Of a DNA stretch of 33,825 bases, positions 1 through 9,569 are shown piece by piece. Below the pieces are notes generated by a model. It worked only from the letters and a program-made list of their open reading frames with translations. It had not been told where the DNA came from and searched no databases. The stretch is from positions 1 to 33,825 of the IMG/VR virus record IMGVR_UViG_3300008448_000339, one strand, 5' to 3'. How positions within the stretch are numbered: position 1 is the stretch's first letter; each line of letters opens with the position of its first letter. This DNA is from a virus. Made by a program: the position numbers and the translations under genes.

Positions 1-3000
1 CCACGATTCACTTTCATTACAACGGTACCAACAAACAGATGATCGTATGCAGGAGCTCGATCCAATGTTATAACACTGCCTGATATTGCAGTTATGGTAT
101 AATATGTAGTCAACCCACCTGCAACCGAGCTGTCGGTTACTGCTCCGGTATGTATACCGGTTATGGTATCATATTGTAATCCTACGTAAGATGAAGGGCC
201 GGTATCTTGATTGAAATAATCAGATCTGGTTCCTGCTGAATCTTTATTCCAAAACATTATTTTATCACCAACTGCAAAATTCTGAGCACTACGCAATTTG
301 ATTTGGTTGGTGGTATTTGTAGCACCATATGCCCCATTGCTGGCAGTTGCAAAACTATATACTCCGAAGAATCCATGTTTATTGATATCAGCGTTGGCAG
401 ATCCAGATAGTCCGTTGGAATAGAATCGAATGAATCGTTTGTTAACAGATCCGCTAGGAAATGTATAGAATCGGATTGCATTGGCGCCTGTGCTTAAACG
501 AGTATCATTTTGTCTGCTCCACACCGTAGTCCAATTGTCTGGATCATCAGCAACATCTATACGGGATCCGCTAATAACTTGATTTACCACACTTTCGTAT
601 CCGACACTAGCATTACTAAATCCCACTCCAACCGTATCAAATTGGGAACCTGTTCCTAAATCATATGTTGCATAATAATCAGGTCCAGTTTTTCCATACA
701 TTGGTATTGAGTTATAAACTCGAGTTGCTGCGTATTGTAATCCTAAGGCACAATGACTGCTGAATGGTACGGTTGCGTTGGTTGCCCCATCTTGCACACT
801 GCCGCTTGTAAGATATATTTGATTGTGCATATATGGAAGCAGATTCGTATTGCCTTTTTTATAGTAATAGTCCCATGTTAGATTTTTGAAACCCATTGGG
901 TCTTCTATTTCATTGGCAATGAATTTGCATGTTTTTCCTGCAGTTTGTGTATCTATCAAACCGCCTTGTTTAACACGATCTCCATAGTTTACGACATTTT
1001 GAGTATCTAGTATTACAATTTGATAGCGATCTTTTATGCGTATAGAAAATAACGAAGCATATTTTTGTATGTGAACTGCTACCATGCCCCTAGGGTGTGC
1101 TGGATCTAAATGCTCATCTACTAATACTCCTTGTAAGTATGACTTACGAACTCCATTATTAAGTTCCATTTTTGCAGTGAATGATTGATTGGATCCAGTA
1201 AATGGAGTTATTTGCAAATCATTGTCAATTGCATGCACATCAAACGAAGCACTCTGCGGCCAATGTATTCGATTGCTGAAGGAATGGTTAGTGGCATTTC
1301 CTGTTCGAGTTCTTACTTGTATGTTTGCGTTATTAACTTGTAAGCCCGTTGCTACACTATACATAGCTGCCCCTGGTACGGCTGCTAAACTTGAAATATT
1401 CCATATTCGGTTAGACGGCGGCTCTCCAGCAAAAACACTTAAATATCCATCTATATTTGCTGATGCAGTATTTGTAAAATCTCTGATAATACTACCAGAA
1501 ATTTCTATTTCTCCTTCTTTAAAATAAGTATTTTTTAATGGTATATAAGCTTGGAATTCGTTTGCAAGTGGAGTAGCAGGAGTACTTAAGCTAGCACTAT
1601 TTAAATATAATGCAGCTTTACCTGCCCGGGATGCTGTAGTTAGCAATGTGTATTTTCTATACGATGGATTCCATGTAGCAGCAGACATATTGTATCCGGA
1701 TCCTGAATACATGTATGGATCTAATGCTACATATTGACGCCAATCATTGCTACTAGTGTCCGTAAAATCTATAAATTTAGATTGACTTAAATAGCTGCCG
1801 GCATATATAACTTTGTAAGCGCTGCCACTTATTATTACAGTTTCATCTGCTTGATAATTTAAATGTTGACTATCTATCAAAGCTACCCTTCGCGTTCCTG
1901 GAAAATAATTTACTTCACCGCCATATGTTTGAGTAAAGGTTTGATAATTCATTAAACCTAAATCTTGTTGCACATCTCCTTGTTTACCGTATCTTTTTGA
2001 TATGGTAGCTACACTTCCAGATATACTTTCTATTTGTACAACATCATCTGTTTCATATGAGGCACTGTCATACACTGAAAAATATGCAGCGCCATATGAT
2101 GAACCAGATGGGTATCTATAATCCATGTATAAGTTAGCATCTACGTATCTAGGAAGTATTCCATTTAATTTTGAGGCATCACTTCCTGATTTAACATTAG
2201 CAACCCGTTTCATGTTAGGAGTTGATTGTATGGTAATATAATCGCCTGCTCCAAAACTTTGCGGACTAGTTAATGTTATGGTACTTGTTCCTGCTGCAGA
2301 ACTGCTAGCAAGTAAACTAGATGAATAATTTGCCGCACCAGAAATTATTAGGTATGCATATGTATTTGACATATTTATTCCAGAATATGCCGAACCAGTG
2401 GCTGTCATGACAGACCCAGTTGTATACAGTGCGCATCTATCCAACATTCGAACTCCGCCATACATTGGACTGTTCATTGATTGAATCGCTGCGTAGTTAG
2501 TACTACCAGTAGAAAATAAATTTATTGTGGCAGTATCTTTGATTGTAAAATCAGTTCCATGCCCCATTTCAACTCTAGCAACATTCCATACATCGCTTCC
2601 TGTTAATTCATAACGATTCTGCCAATTGAATGGATTGGTTGTAGCTATGGATCCACTATAACCGCTATATAAATAATCACCCAATCTTAAGTCACCAATT
2701 GCTACTGGATTATCACCTGGGAATGCTTCGGTGTATGAATGTGAATTTTCATAACGCCATTCTCTGTATGTGTGATCTATACTGCAACTTACAAAAGTAG
2801 TACTGGATGCAGTAGTCTGATAATCAATTTTTATCGGAAGCAATGCATCTCGAAACAATGCAGGAAAACAATAAAAACTTCCTGATTTAGGAAATCCTAC
2901 AGTGGATGTTACTAAGATATCACGATTGCCCGTCCATGGAGTATATGGAACAAAGTTAGTTGCAGTGGTTTGATTGAATGTAGTTCTCAGTGATTGTTGT

Positions 3001-3110
3001 GGTAATACTGCAATATCATTCTGCCCTGGTACTACTCCGCCTACCCAAGTATTGGGATCTAGAACATTGTATATAGATCCAGATGTAAATTTTGCTGTTA
3101 TAGTTGCCAT
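1..3110 (-). CDS. Giant fibre/adhesin-like virion protein, G8-like N-terminus, 3' end off the window
   Basis: An open frame starts with ATG at 3110 and runs to the left edge for at least 1036 codons; codons I checked across it contain no stop, so the C-terminus is missing. The start follows the TAA of the upstream 99-aa gene by three bases and has no Shine-Dalgarno sequence. The N-terminus contains DPNTWVGGVVPGQNDIAVL (about residues 18-36), which resembles the opening of G8 domains (W..G.VP...D.V.I), a beta-rich domain of secreted and surface proteins. The rest is rich in Ser, Gly, Thr, Tyr and Asn with many SGS/GSA turns, as in phage fibres. It follows two repeat-bearing fibre genes, so a tail fibre, adhesin or baseplate-attached role is likely. 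The open frame and virion character are well supported; the G8 call is tentative. Confidence 0.75.
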   Translation of the reverse strand, partial: MATITAKFTSGSIYNVLDPNTWVGGVVPGQNDIAVLPQQSLRTTFNQTTATNFVPYTPWTGNRDILVTSTVGFPKSGSFYCFPALFRDALLPIKIDYQTTASSTTFVSCSIDHTYREWRYENSHSYTEAFPGDNPVAIGDLRLGDYLYSGYSGSIATTNPFNWQNRYELTGSDVWNVARVEMGHGTDFTIKDTATINLFSTGSTNYAAIQSMNSPMYGGVRMLDRCALYTTGSVMTATGSAYSGINMSNTYAYLIISGAANYSSSLLASSSAAGTSTITLTSPQSFGAGDYITIQSTPNMKRVANVKSGSDASKLNGILPRYVDANLYMDYRYPSGSSYGAAYFSVYDSASYETDDVVQIESISGSVATISKRYGKQGDVQQDLGLMNYQTFTQTYGGEVNYFPGTRRVALIDSQHLNYQADETVIISGSAYKVIYAGSYLSQSKFIDFTDTSSNDWRQYVALDPYMYSGSGYNMSAATWNPSYRKYTLLTTASRAGKAALYLNSASLSTPATPLANEFQAYIPLKNTYFKEGEIEISGSIIRDFTNTASANIDGYLSVFAGEPPSNRIWNISSLAAVPGAAMYSVATGLQVNNANIQVRTRTGNATNHSFSNRIHWPQSASFDVHAIDNDLQITPFTGSNQSFTAKMELNNGVRKSYLQGVLVDEHLDPAHPRGMVAVHIQKYASLFSIRIKDRYQIVILDTQNVVNYGDRVKQGGLIDTQTAGKTCKFIANEIEDPMGFKNLTWDYYYKKGNTNLLPYMHNQIYLTSGSVQDGATNATVPFSSHCALGLQYAATRVYNSIPMYGKTGPDYYATYDLGTGSQFDTVGVGFSNASVGYESVVNQVISGSRIDVADDPDNWTTVWSRQNDTRLSTGANAIRFYTFPSGSVNKRFIRFYSNGLSGSANADINKHGFFGVYSFATASNGAYGATNTTNQIKLRSAQNFAVGDKIMFWNKDSAGTRSDYFNQDTGPSSYVGLQYDTITGIHTGAVTDSSVAGGLTTYYTITAISGSVITLDRAPAYDHLFVGTVVMKVNR

Positions 3111-3113
3111 AAC

Positions 3114-3413
3114 TTATGAAAATGCTTTCATTTCTTCGTATATACTAATAATAGAATTGAATAAATTGATATCATTGTACGCCGGAACTATTCCTGCATC
3201 AACACATTGTTGTTGATACTGTTCCTTTGCTTGTTGCAATTGCATTTGATGCATCCCTATTAGATTAGGATCATATGGCATTTGCGATATATCGATAATT
3301 TTATTTTCTCGATCTACATCAACTTGTCCTTGTCGCAAACAGCCGTATAAAAACATCATTGGCATTGGCAACATTTCTGATAATGTTGGTACTGGAATTG
3401 GAGGTGTATTCAT
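3114..3413 (-). CDS. Small conserved-looking protein of the fibre cluster
   Basis: A 99-aa protein squeezed between two large fibre genes. It starts six bases after the upstream gene's end and its TAA lies three bases before the next ATG, so it is probably translated in the same transcript. The N-terminus is rich in Pro and Met (MNTPPIPVPTLSEMLPMPMM), followed by a Gln-rich helical stretch (MHQMQLQQAKEQYQQQ, about residues 54-69). I do not recognise the family. Its position suggests a fibre assembly factor, a small baseplate component or a linker protein. It has no signal peptide and no clear membrane segment. The tight packing and the lack of a better frame here support it as a real gene. 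Confidence 0.6.
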   Translation of the reverse strand: MNTPPIPVPTLSEMLPMPMMFLYGCLRQGQVDVDRENKIIDISQMPYDPNLIGMHQMQLQQAKEQYQQQCVDAGIVPAYNDINLFNSIISIYEEMKAFS

Positions 3414-3419
3414 AATGGT

Positions 3420-5930
3420 TTATCTATATAATGATTTGTAAGTTATTTCCGATCCTGCCGGAATGCTTAACTGATATTGTACAGATGCTGTTGAAATTGG
3501 AAAAAAGTCTCTGTCATATCGCAATCGCAATCCATTAATAAATATCTCAATGTATTCAAATTGGGATGAAGAAACGAAAGTTAATCCGCCAGGCAGTGTT
3601 ACGGTGCTGCCGGCAAGGATACTAGATGTAGTGTCGTAGTATTGTACGATTGGATTGATTAGTGTAATTGCACCTATATCAACATAACTTGCGGTTACTG
3701 CGTATGATGCAGTGGTTGCAAATGATGCTGATGTTACTCCGCCTAACAAATATGAAGCAGTTGCTGCGTTATTAGCAAAACTACTGGTAACAGAGTTCGT
3801 TGCCCAACTTGCAGTTCCAAATAAACTTGCAGTTACGCCGCTGGTTACAGTTAAACTACCGGTAATAATGGTGTTGGTGTTGATTTGGAACCCAGTGTCA
3901 GGTGATATGGATGCGGTAGCACTGCCTGACGCAATTTGAGATAGGTTTAACCCCACTATTCCTGTAGCTGGTATATTGTATAACCCTGACCCGTCACCGG
4001 TGTAAGATCCAGTAAAAGACCCCGTATTATAAGAGCTTGTAAAAGCATTAAAAGATGCAGTTGTAGCAAATGATCCTGACACACTAACAAATACCGGATC
4101 TGTTTCTGCATAATAGCTAGCAGTGGCAGACAGTTGACTGTATGATGAAGTTTCTGCATAACTTGAGCTAACAGATACTGATGCAGTTAGGGCATATGAA
4201 CCAGTACCAGTAAAACTTCCACTGAATGACCCTGTAAATGATGTTGCCGTTACATTGGTGTTGATTCGTAATCCGTTAACCGGATCAATTGATGCACTAA
4301 CACTACCTGAACTGATTTGACTTAAATTTAACCCAACGATACCGGCAGCAGGAATATTTGTTAACCCTGCACCATCTCCGGTAAAGCTACCTGTGAATGA
4401 TCCAGTAACACCTGCAGTTACAAACAATGAACCTGTTACCTGTGTGATGCTTCCACTATTGAATATTGTTCCTGGTTGTAAATGGTCAGTGCTTTGCCCT
4501 ACTGCTACAAAGTTTTCAATCATTCCGGTTTCGTTGCCTAATCCAGAAGTATTTTTAGGACCTGATAGCAATAACCCGCCATCATATGCACTACCTGATG
4601 GATTGGCATATACCCAACGATTCATAAATGAATCCCAGAATAGAGATCCAGTAGATGAATTTCCGAATGAACCAGAATCAATTACACTAATACCACCAAA
4701 TCTAATGGATGGATAATCAGTGTTTAATATTATTACATTTGAGCCAACTTGCACTATTGATGCGGTAGTATATGCAAATGATGCAGTTCCTATTACAGTT
4801 AAATCGCCGCTTATTGTTCCGCCAGTAAGTGGAAGATATGCAGGCGCATATGATGCAGTTGCTGCATATGATGCAGATCCTTGTAAGTTACCTCTAAATG
4901 ATGCAGTTACAGTAGTTATATTTAAATCATTAGACCAATTGGCACGACCATCTGCCGTTTGTGATACTAATACTTTATTAATACCCTCAGTTCCATCCTG
5001 CAACTGAATTGCATAATTAGAAACTGCTCCTTCTGCACTAGCATATACGCCGATTGCCGTTGGTGTATTAGTGTAATTTCCATATGCTCCGCCCAATATA
5101 CCATAGTTTAAAGGTACGCCCGCAATACTGTCATCAAATGAATTAAACTGACCGGCTACATTAGAATTTCCATAACCTCTAGCTTCGCCGTATATACCTA
5201 TAGTATTAGTGTTAATTGATGAACTAAACGAACTTATAAATGATAAAGCTATACCGCCATTGATAAAATTACTACCAGTTCCCCTATGTTCTACATATAG
5301 TTTTGACCGATCGAAAATATTACTTCCGGTAAATGGACTACTTATTCCTATACTAACACTACCTGTCGAATCAATAACAAATCTAGTAGCATCCGGATTG
5401 GTTGCATCTTCTACTACAAAAGCATTACCGGTACCAGTTTGTGTTATTCGGACTAAATCAGTGGCAGTCGAACCGGTAAATACAGATGTTGTATTAACTA
5501 AGAATCCATTATTAGGACTAATTGACGCAGTTGCCGAACCCGATGCAATTTGTGATAAATTTAATCCGGTTATTCCTGAAGCTGGTATATTAATTAAGCC
5601 AGCCCCGTCTCCGGTAAAACTCCCGGTGAATGAACCAGTAAATGAACCATTACCGCTCAATGCATAGCTTGACGTAGTCGAATAACTTGCTGATGTTGCA
5701 ATGCTGGATGATGTGTTTGAAATAAGTGACTGCCAGCTACTTGCACTAGATGGAGCAGTGGCATCAGTTAATACATATATTATGTTGGTATCTCGTTCGT
5801 ATACTGTTATACCTTCATACACATTGTTAACTGACAAACTAAATCTAGATGCCGAGTCTGCAACCGAAAGTCTTGAATCGACTGGTTCATTGTTTGTAAT
5901 TACAAAGCCACTAGGTAAAATAATTGCCAT
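3420..5930 (-). CDS. Tail fibre-like protein with three copies of a shared repeat module
   Basis: This 836-aa protein has low-complexity beta-type composition (Ser, Thr, Gly, Ala) and many ASYA/TASYA motifs. Residues 1-60 form an N-terminal attachment-like region with VDSR and YEGITVYERDTNIIYVL, a pattern seen in phage structural proteins. A module of about 50 residues, with GDGAGL..IPA.GI.GLNLSQI.SGS..ASI, occurs near residues 95-147, 510-560 and 640-690. A central part (about 150-330) looks like a separate beta domain. The C-terminal 45 residues carry EIFINGLRL, a small module common at the ends of virion proteins. No enzymatic motif is visible. Together with its neighbour, which shares the module, it is probably a trimeric fibre or adhesin. 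I see no Shine-Dalgarno sequence. Confidence 0.75.
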   Translation of the reverse strand: MAIILPSGFVITNNEPVDSRLSVADSASRFSLSVNNVYEGITVYERDTNIIYVLTDATAPSSASSWQSLISNTSSSIATSASYSTTSSYALSGNGSFTGSFTGSFTGDGAGLINIPASGITGLNLSQIASGSATASISPNNGFLVNTTSVFTGSTATDLVRITQTGTGNAFVVEDATNPDATRFVIDSTGSVSIGISSPFTGSNIFDRSKLYVEHRGTGSNFINGGIALSFISSFSSSINTNTIGIYGEARGYGNSNVAGQFNSFDDSIAGVPLNYGILGGAYGNYTNTPTAIGVYASAEGAVSNYAIQLQDGTEGINKVLVSQTADGRANWSNDLNITTVTASFRGNLQGSASYAATASYAPAYLPLTGGTISGDLTVIGTASFAYTTASIVQVGSNVIILNTDYPSIRFGGISVIDSGSFGNSSTGSLFWDSFMNRWVYANPSGSAYDGGLLLSGPKNTSGLGNETGMIENFVAVGQSTDHLQPGTIFNSGSITQVTGSLFVTAGVTGSFTGSFTGDGAGLTNIPAAGIVGLNLSQISSGSVSASIDPVNGLRINTNVTATSFTGSFSGSFTGTGSYALTASVSVSSSYAETSSYSQLSATASYYAETDPVFVSVSGSFATTASFNAFTSSYNTGSFTGSYTGDGSGLYNIPATGIVGLNLSQIASGSATASISPDTGFQINTNTIITGSLTVTSGVTASLFGTASWATNSVTSSFANNAATASYLLGGVTSASFATTASYAVTASYVDIGAITLINPIVQYYDTTSSILAGSTVTLPGGLTFVSSSQFEYIEIFINGLRLRYDRDFFPISTASVQYQLSIPAGSEITYKSLYR
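3870..5648 (-). repeat. Three diverged copies of a fibre module within one gene
   Basis: The copies lie at about 3870-4021, 4248-4405 and 5490-5648 and each encodes a version of (F/Y)TGDG(A/S)GL..IPA.GI.GLNLSQI.SGS..ASI followed by a short I/V-NT segment. Related copies occur in the adjacent gene at about 7080-7230 and 8120-8277. The copies are conserved in protein but diverged in DNA at synonymous positions, which points to old duplication with selection on the protein fold. Boundaries are by eye. Confidence 0.7.
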
Positions 5931-5948
5931 TACTAATATTTCTGTCTA

Positions 5949-8339
5949 TTATGTTAATACGTATGTTATCGAAGTACCAGCATACCCTGATTGCAACAAT
6001 GTTGTTTTATATACTTTATATGATCCTACGGTAGTTTTAGTAAATGAACTAAACACACTAAAACCGGCAGCAGTTATGTTGGTTAAATCAGCCAATGCCG
6101 AGTTGTATACTATGTAATGATATTTATCACCTGTCCATGTTAAGGATACACTTTGACCTGTTGCGGTAGTTGTTCCCTTTGCAATAGTACCAATGTTACC
6201 TCCCAATGTAGTATCCCATAAACTTAAATTTTCTAATTCTGCAGCACTGAAGCTACTTGATGTTGATACCCCATAGCGCAAACTTCTTATTTTGGTATAA
6301 GTAGTTGTCGCAGAATTCACTGAAGTATTTAATGGAGGATTGTTATCCGATCCACCTGCTCCTGATGATGAATAATATGCAGTTGCTAATATCGTTATAC
6401 TTGTAGACCCTGTGGCACTACCCGTTACATATATTGGAGTGGCAGGTGTGCTGGTCATGTAATTAAACACCCAACTATTTGAAGCACCCGATGCTGATGT
6501 AAATGCAATACTACCGGTCGCCCCTTGTTCAATTTGATTGCTAGCCGCACCCAATTGTACGGTCGGTGTAGCAGATATAGTTGGTGCACCTGGATTTGAT
6601 TTACTCAATGTTCCGGACAATGTAGTGGACTGCATGTTAATAGTTCCATCCAATGGACTACTTGCAGTTACTTCTAATCGGTATGTATGACTACCTGATG
6701 TAGTTGTGTTATATGTTATTGTAGTACCAGATCCAATATTGGATAGCAATGTACTACCTTCATAAATAGATGCACTTATAAGCGTATAGGCGCCTACTGC
6801 AACAGTTCCGGTAGCAGTATAATTATCTGTTACCTGATTGAATCTGTCCGTTGCAAATGTGCTGTTAAACGATAATGCAGGGGCAGATGGTGCTGTCGGT
6901 GTTCCGAATATAAATTTCAGTCTACCATTAACAAATGTTACTGCAACATTGCTATCAAAGTCGGCTACTTCTATTTGCGATAATGATTCGATGCTGCTTG
7001 TTACATATTGTATTGCCGCAGTCGATGCATAAGAAGCAGTTCCTTGTAAACTACCAGTAAATGATGTTGCGGTTACATTGGTGTTAACTTGCAATCCAGA
7101 ATCTGGTGAAATTGAAGCACTAACACTACCTGAGCTAATTTGATTAAGATTTAATCCTACTATACCACCTGCTGGTATATTGGTTAATTGTGACCCATCT
7201 CCTGCAAAACTTCCACTAAATGATCCAGATGCTCCTGCAGTTACTCGTATGCTACCAGTAACAAAAACATCACCTATAATATCTAAATTGGTAGTTGGAG
7301 TTTCTTTATTAATACCAACCCAACCGCGTAAGTAGTTCTGGAATGAAGATGTATTATATATGGACCAATTACCTGCAGGAATACTTCCCGTACCTAACAA
7401 CACCAATGCGTTGCTATTAGAACCAGTCGCATTTCCAGTAACCGTAACACCAGCATAGTTACTCATACTAGCATTGGTTAACATGCTGCTATTTAAATAC
7501 AATCCATATGCGTTTTGTATTCTACTCCATGTACCAGCTTGAGTTACGCCAAAGAATTGATAACTCGTACCAATTGATGAAGAATTGGCAGTAGCCATTC
7601 CTGTTCTTACACCAAATTGACTTCCTATAGAACTACTATTATTATTGCTAACTACCCATAGCCCATTCATTGCCGCAGTGTACGAGGACTCTGATACTGT
7701 ATTGACTATGTATGTGTTTGTAAATCCTACACTGTTATATCCTTTACCTCGCTGCGTAACATTGGTCCAATTGGCAGTTATATCACCAGATTGAGTGTAT
7801 GAACTTGATAAATTAATATCTATTATACCTCGATTCAAAGTAATACGGTCGGCATCGCTACTGGTATATGATAATTCTAAATAGTTCGCAAATTGCGTAT
7901 AATCATCATCTGTTACTGAGCCGAATGGTTTTTTGTTGACCAATGTAGCTAAAACAGTGTTGGTAGAATATGGCCCTAAGAAATTTAATTGGGAGCTAGA
8001 TGCATAATACTGACTATCCCATACTGTGAAGCTAGAAGTTAATGGAGCAATACCAAAGTTGGATACCACTCCAGCACTACCTGTTCCTACAACAGCTAAT
8101 TTACCACCTGTTATGGTAGTGTTGGTATTGATTTGCAATCCGGTGTTCGGAGCTATAGAAGCTGTTACGCTGCCAGATGCTATCTGAGATAAATTTAAAC
8201 CAGTTATTCCGGATGCTGGTATGCCAGTTAAGCCAGCACCACTTCCTTGGAAACTTCCAGAAAATGATCCGGATATATTGTATGATCCAGATTTAAGTTG
8301 TAACGGTTTAAATTGTCTAGTTTGTGTCATTATGCCCAT
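5949..8339 (-). CDS. Tail fibre-like protein with two copies of the shared repeat module
   Basis: The 796-aa frame opens at 8339, but the fourth residue is a second Met at 8330 whose ATG overlaps the upstream stop as TAATG. A GGGAG lies about nine bases before that second ATG, so the true start is probably 8330. The repeat module GLT.IPASGITGLNLSQIASGS occurs at about residues 20-75 and again near 366-436. Residues 80-360 form a Ser/Asn-rich beta region. The C-terminal 300 residues look like tandem beta-sandwich domains (SNPGAPTISATPTVQLG and similar). No catalytic motif is seen. It lies directly after the gp15-like gene and before a fibre gene sharing the module, so a fibre or tail-tip adhesin role is inferred. 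Confidence 0.75.
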   Translation of the reverse strand: MGIMTQTRQFKPLQLKSGSYNISGSFSGSFQGSGAGLTGIPASGITGLNLSQIASGSVTASIAPNTGLQINTNTTITGGKLAVVGTGSAGVVSNFGIAPLTSSFTVWDSQYYASSSQLNFLGPYSTNTVLATLVNKKPFGSVTDDDYTQFANYLELSYTSSDADRITLNRGIIDINLSSSYTQSGDITANWTNVTQRGKGYNSVGFTNTYIVNTVSESSYTAAMNGLWVVSNNNSSSIGSQFGVRTGMATANSSSIGTSYQFFGVTQAGTWSRIQNAYGLYLNSSMLTNASMSNYAGVTVTGNATGSNSNALVLLGTGSIPAGNWSIYNTSSFQNYLRGWVGINKETPTTNLDIIGDVFVTGSIRVTAGASGSFSGSFAGDGSQLTNIPAGGIVGLNLNQISSGSVSASISPDSGLQVNTNVTATSFTGSLQGTASYASTAAIQYVTSSIESLSQIEVADFDSNVAVTFVNGRLKFIFGTPTAPSAPALSFNSTFATDRFNQVTDNYTATGTVAVGAYTLISASIYEGSTLLSNIGSGTTITYNTTTSGSHTYRLEVTASSPLDGTINMQSTTLSGTLSKSNPGAPTISATPTVQLGAASNQIEQGATGSIAFTSASGASNSWVFNYMTSTPATPIYVTGSATGSTSITILATAYYSSSGAGGSDNNPPLNTSVNSATTTYTKIRSLRYGVSTSSSFSAAELENLSLWDTTLGGNIGTIAKGTTTATGQSVSLTWTGDKYHYIVYNSALADLTNITAAGFSVFSSFTKTTVGSYKVYKTTLLQSGYAGTSITYVLT
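7080..8277 (-). repeat. Two diverged copies of the fibre module within one gene
   Basis: The copies lie at about 7080-7230 and 8120-8277. Each encodes G.GAGL or GDGSQL, then IPA.GI.GLNL.QI.SGSV.ASI and an (I/V)NTN tail. They match the module found three times in the downstream fibre gene, so the two genes probably arose by duplication or module exchange. Boundaries are by eye. Confidence 0.7.
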
Positions 8340-9559
8340 CTCCCATGTACTACAATTAAATCATCTGATTCTATATTATATCCTAATAATGCAGTATCAA
8401 ATGTAATTGTTTGTGTGGATGTTGTGTCATTTGGTGTCCATGTATATGCTACTTTGTCGATATATTGTCCGTTAATATAAATATCAAATTCATTAACAGT
8501 AGCCGTTGTAAATGTCACTGGATTGATCTTAGGAGTACCATTTACGGTAACAGTGGTTGCATTAGAATATGTAGCAATCTTATCTGTTAATGTAGTTAAA
8601 TATGCCATAGCAGTTGCATTAATTGCAGCAGTTGTTCCGCCACCCGATACCACTACCCGTCCACCAGACATGATGCTACTTTGTTGTTGAAGCAGTTTGA
8701 TAGGTATAGTTGTCGAATCAAATATATTAGATCCAACATCTACAACAGTATCAAATGAAACTTTTTTAATAGAATACATTTTTTTAACTGTATTCACTCT
8801 AGTTTCTTGTGGACTTTGTATAGTTCCTAATACCGTTAATGGAATAACAGCTCGAACTAACCGATCTTCTCCGACTGTATTAACTGTTTCGAATGATACT
8901 GAACCCATACTTGTATGATATGAATTTGCATCTGTACCCCATAAGAATCTGTTGTATGTAAAAATTTGATTTACCAAATCGTTAAGTTGTGTTGTAAAAT
9001 CACACCACAACATCATTTCATAATCAACTGTTACATATTTTGGTATATCTATTACATATACCGGCAAACTAGGTACTCGTTCATGTTTTGGTATAGGAAA
9101 TAACTCATCTTCATAACGATTTCTAGGACCATAGTTATTTCTGTATATTATTCGGTTAGAATCTGGGTTTCTATTAACATCTAATGTTTTATAATTATCT
9201 CGTTCAGTAAATCCATTTCTTTTTAACATGATTACAGGAGATTGTAGCATACCTTTTTCATCTCGCATGTACCCTAATCTACGAACATTATCCCATTTTT
9301 CTCCATTTGCGAATACTACTGGAACTGATATTTTTGTTCCGTTATCATCGATAACCGGTTGTATTTCTTGATCAATATATGATTTTATGCCATAATCTAT
9401 ATCATATATACTACGACCTGTATTTTTTATAACATCATCGTCTCTGCGAATCTGTTCTGCTCTGTTTAATTTAACATCTGGATTAAATATACCTTCAGTA
9501 TATTCCGGATTAGGTTTATTTGTTTTACGGTCGATATTATCTCTGTTAAATTTAGGCAT
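8330..9559 (-). CDS. Probable gp15-like tail-end (sheath-terminator) protein with an extra C-terminal module
   Basis: A 409-aa protein. Residues 78-120 (SVPVVFANGEKWDNVRRLGY) and 165-245 (VYVIDIPKYVTVDYEMMLW followed by an amphipathic TTQLNDLVNQIFTY) resemble the layout of T4 gp15-type proximal tail stabilisers, in which a beta strand leads into a helix that counts subunits in a ring. T4 gp15 is about 270 residues; this protein has roughly 130 extra at the C-terminus. Those include a Gly/Thr-rich linker and a final 55-residue module with DIYINGQYIDKVAYTW, similar to the end of the fibre gene product encoded at 3420-5930. It follows the two neck proteins, the expected order for a connector-tail interface. 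The gp15 assignment rests on weak pattern similarity and gene order; a general virion protein is the alternative. Confidence 0.5.
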   Translation of the reverse strand: MPKFNRDNIDRKTNKPNPEYTEGIFNPDVKLNRAEQIRRDDDVIKNTGRSIYDIDYGIKSYIDQEIQPVIDDNGTKISVPVVFANGEKWDNVRRLGYMRDEKGMLQSPVIMLKRNGFTERDNYKTLDVNRNPDSNRIIYRNNYGPRNRYEDELFPIPKHERVPSLPVYVIDIPKYVTVDYEMMLWCDFTTQLNDLVNQIFTYNRFLWGTDANSYHTSMGSVSFETVNTVGEDRLVRAVIPLTVLGTIQSPQETRVNTVKKMYSIKKVSFDTVVDVGSNIFDSTTIPIKLLQQQSSIMSGGRVVVSGGGTTAAINATAMAYLTTLTDKIATYSNATTVTVNGTPKINPVTFTTATVNEFDIYINGQYIDKVAYTWTPNDTTSTQTITFDTALLGYNIESDDLIVVHGRWA

Positions 9560-9569
9560 AAATTATTTC

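Noticed and set aside
257-481. 74-aa minus-strand frame near the left edge
   Set aside because: It lies inside the much longer open frame 1-3110 in a different phase, and its product has no recognisable features.
4393-5667. Plus-strand open frames of 95-152 aa opposite the fibre gene
   Set aside because: They are mirror frames of repeat-rich minus-strand coding sequence, with no family features and no ribosome binding sites, and all clear genes here are on the minus strand.
3870-8277. CRISPR-like repeats
   Set aside because: The repeats are diverged coding modules of about 150 bases separated by long unique coding domains, not short identical repeats with uniform spacers.
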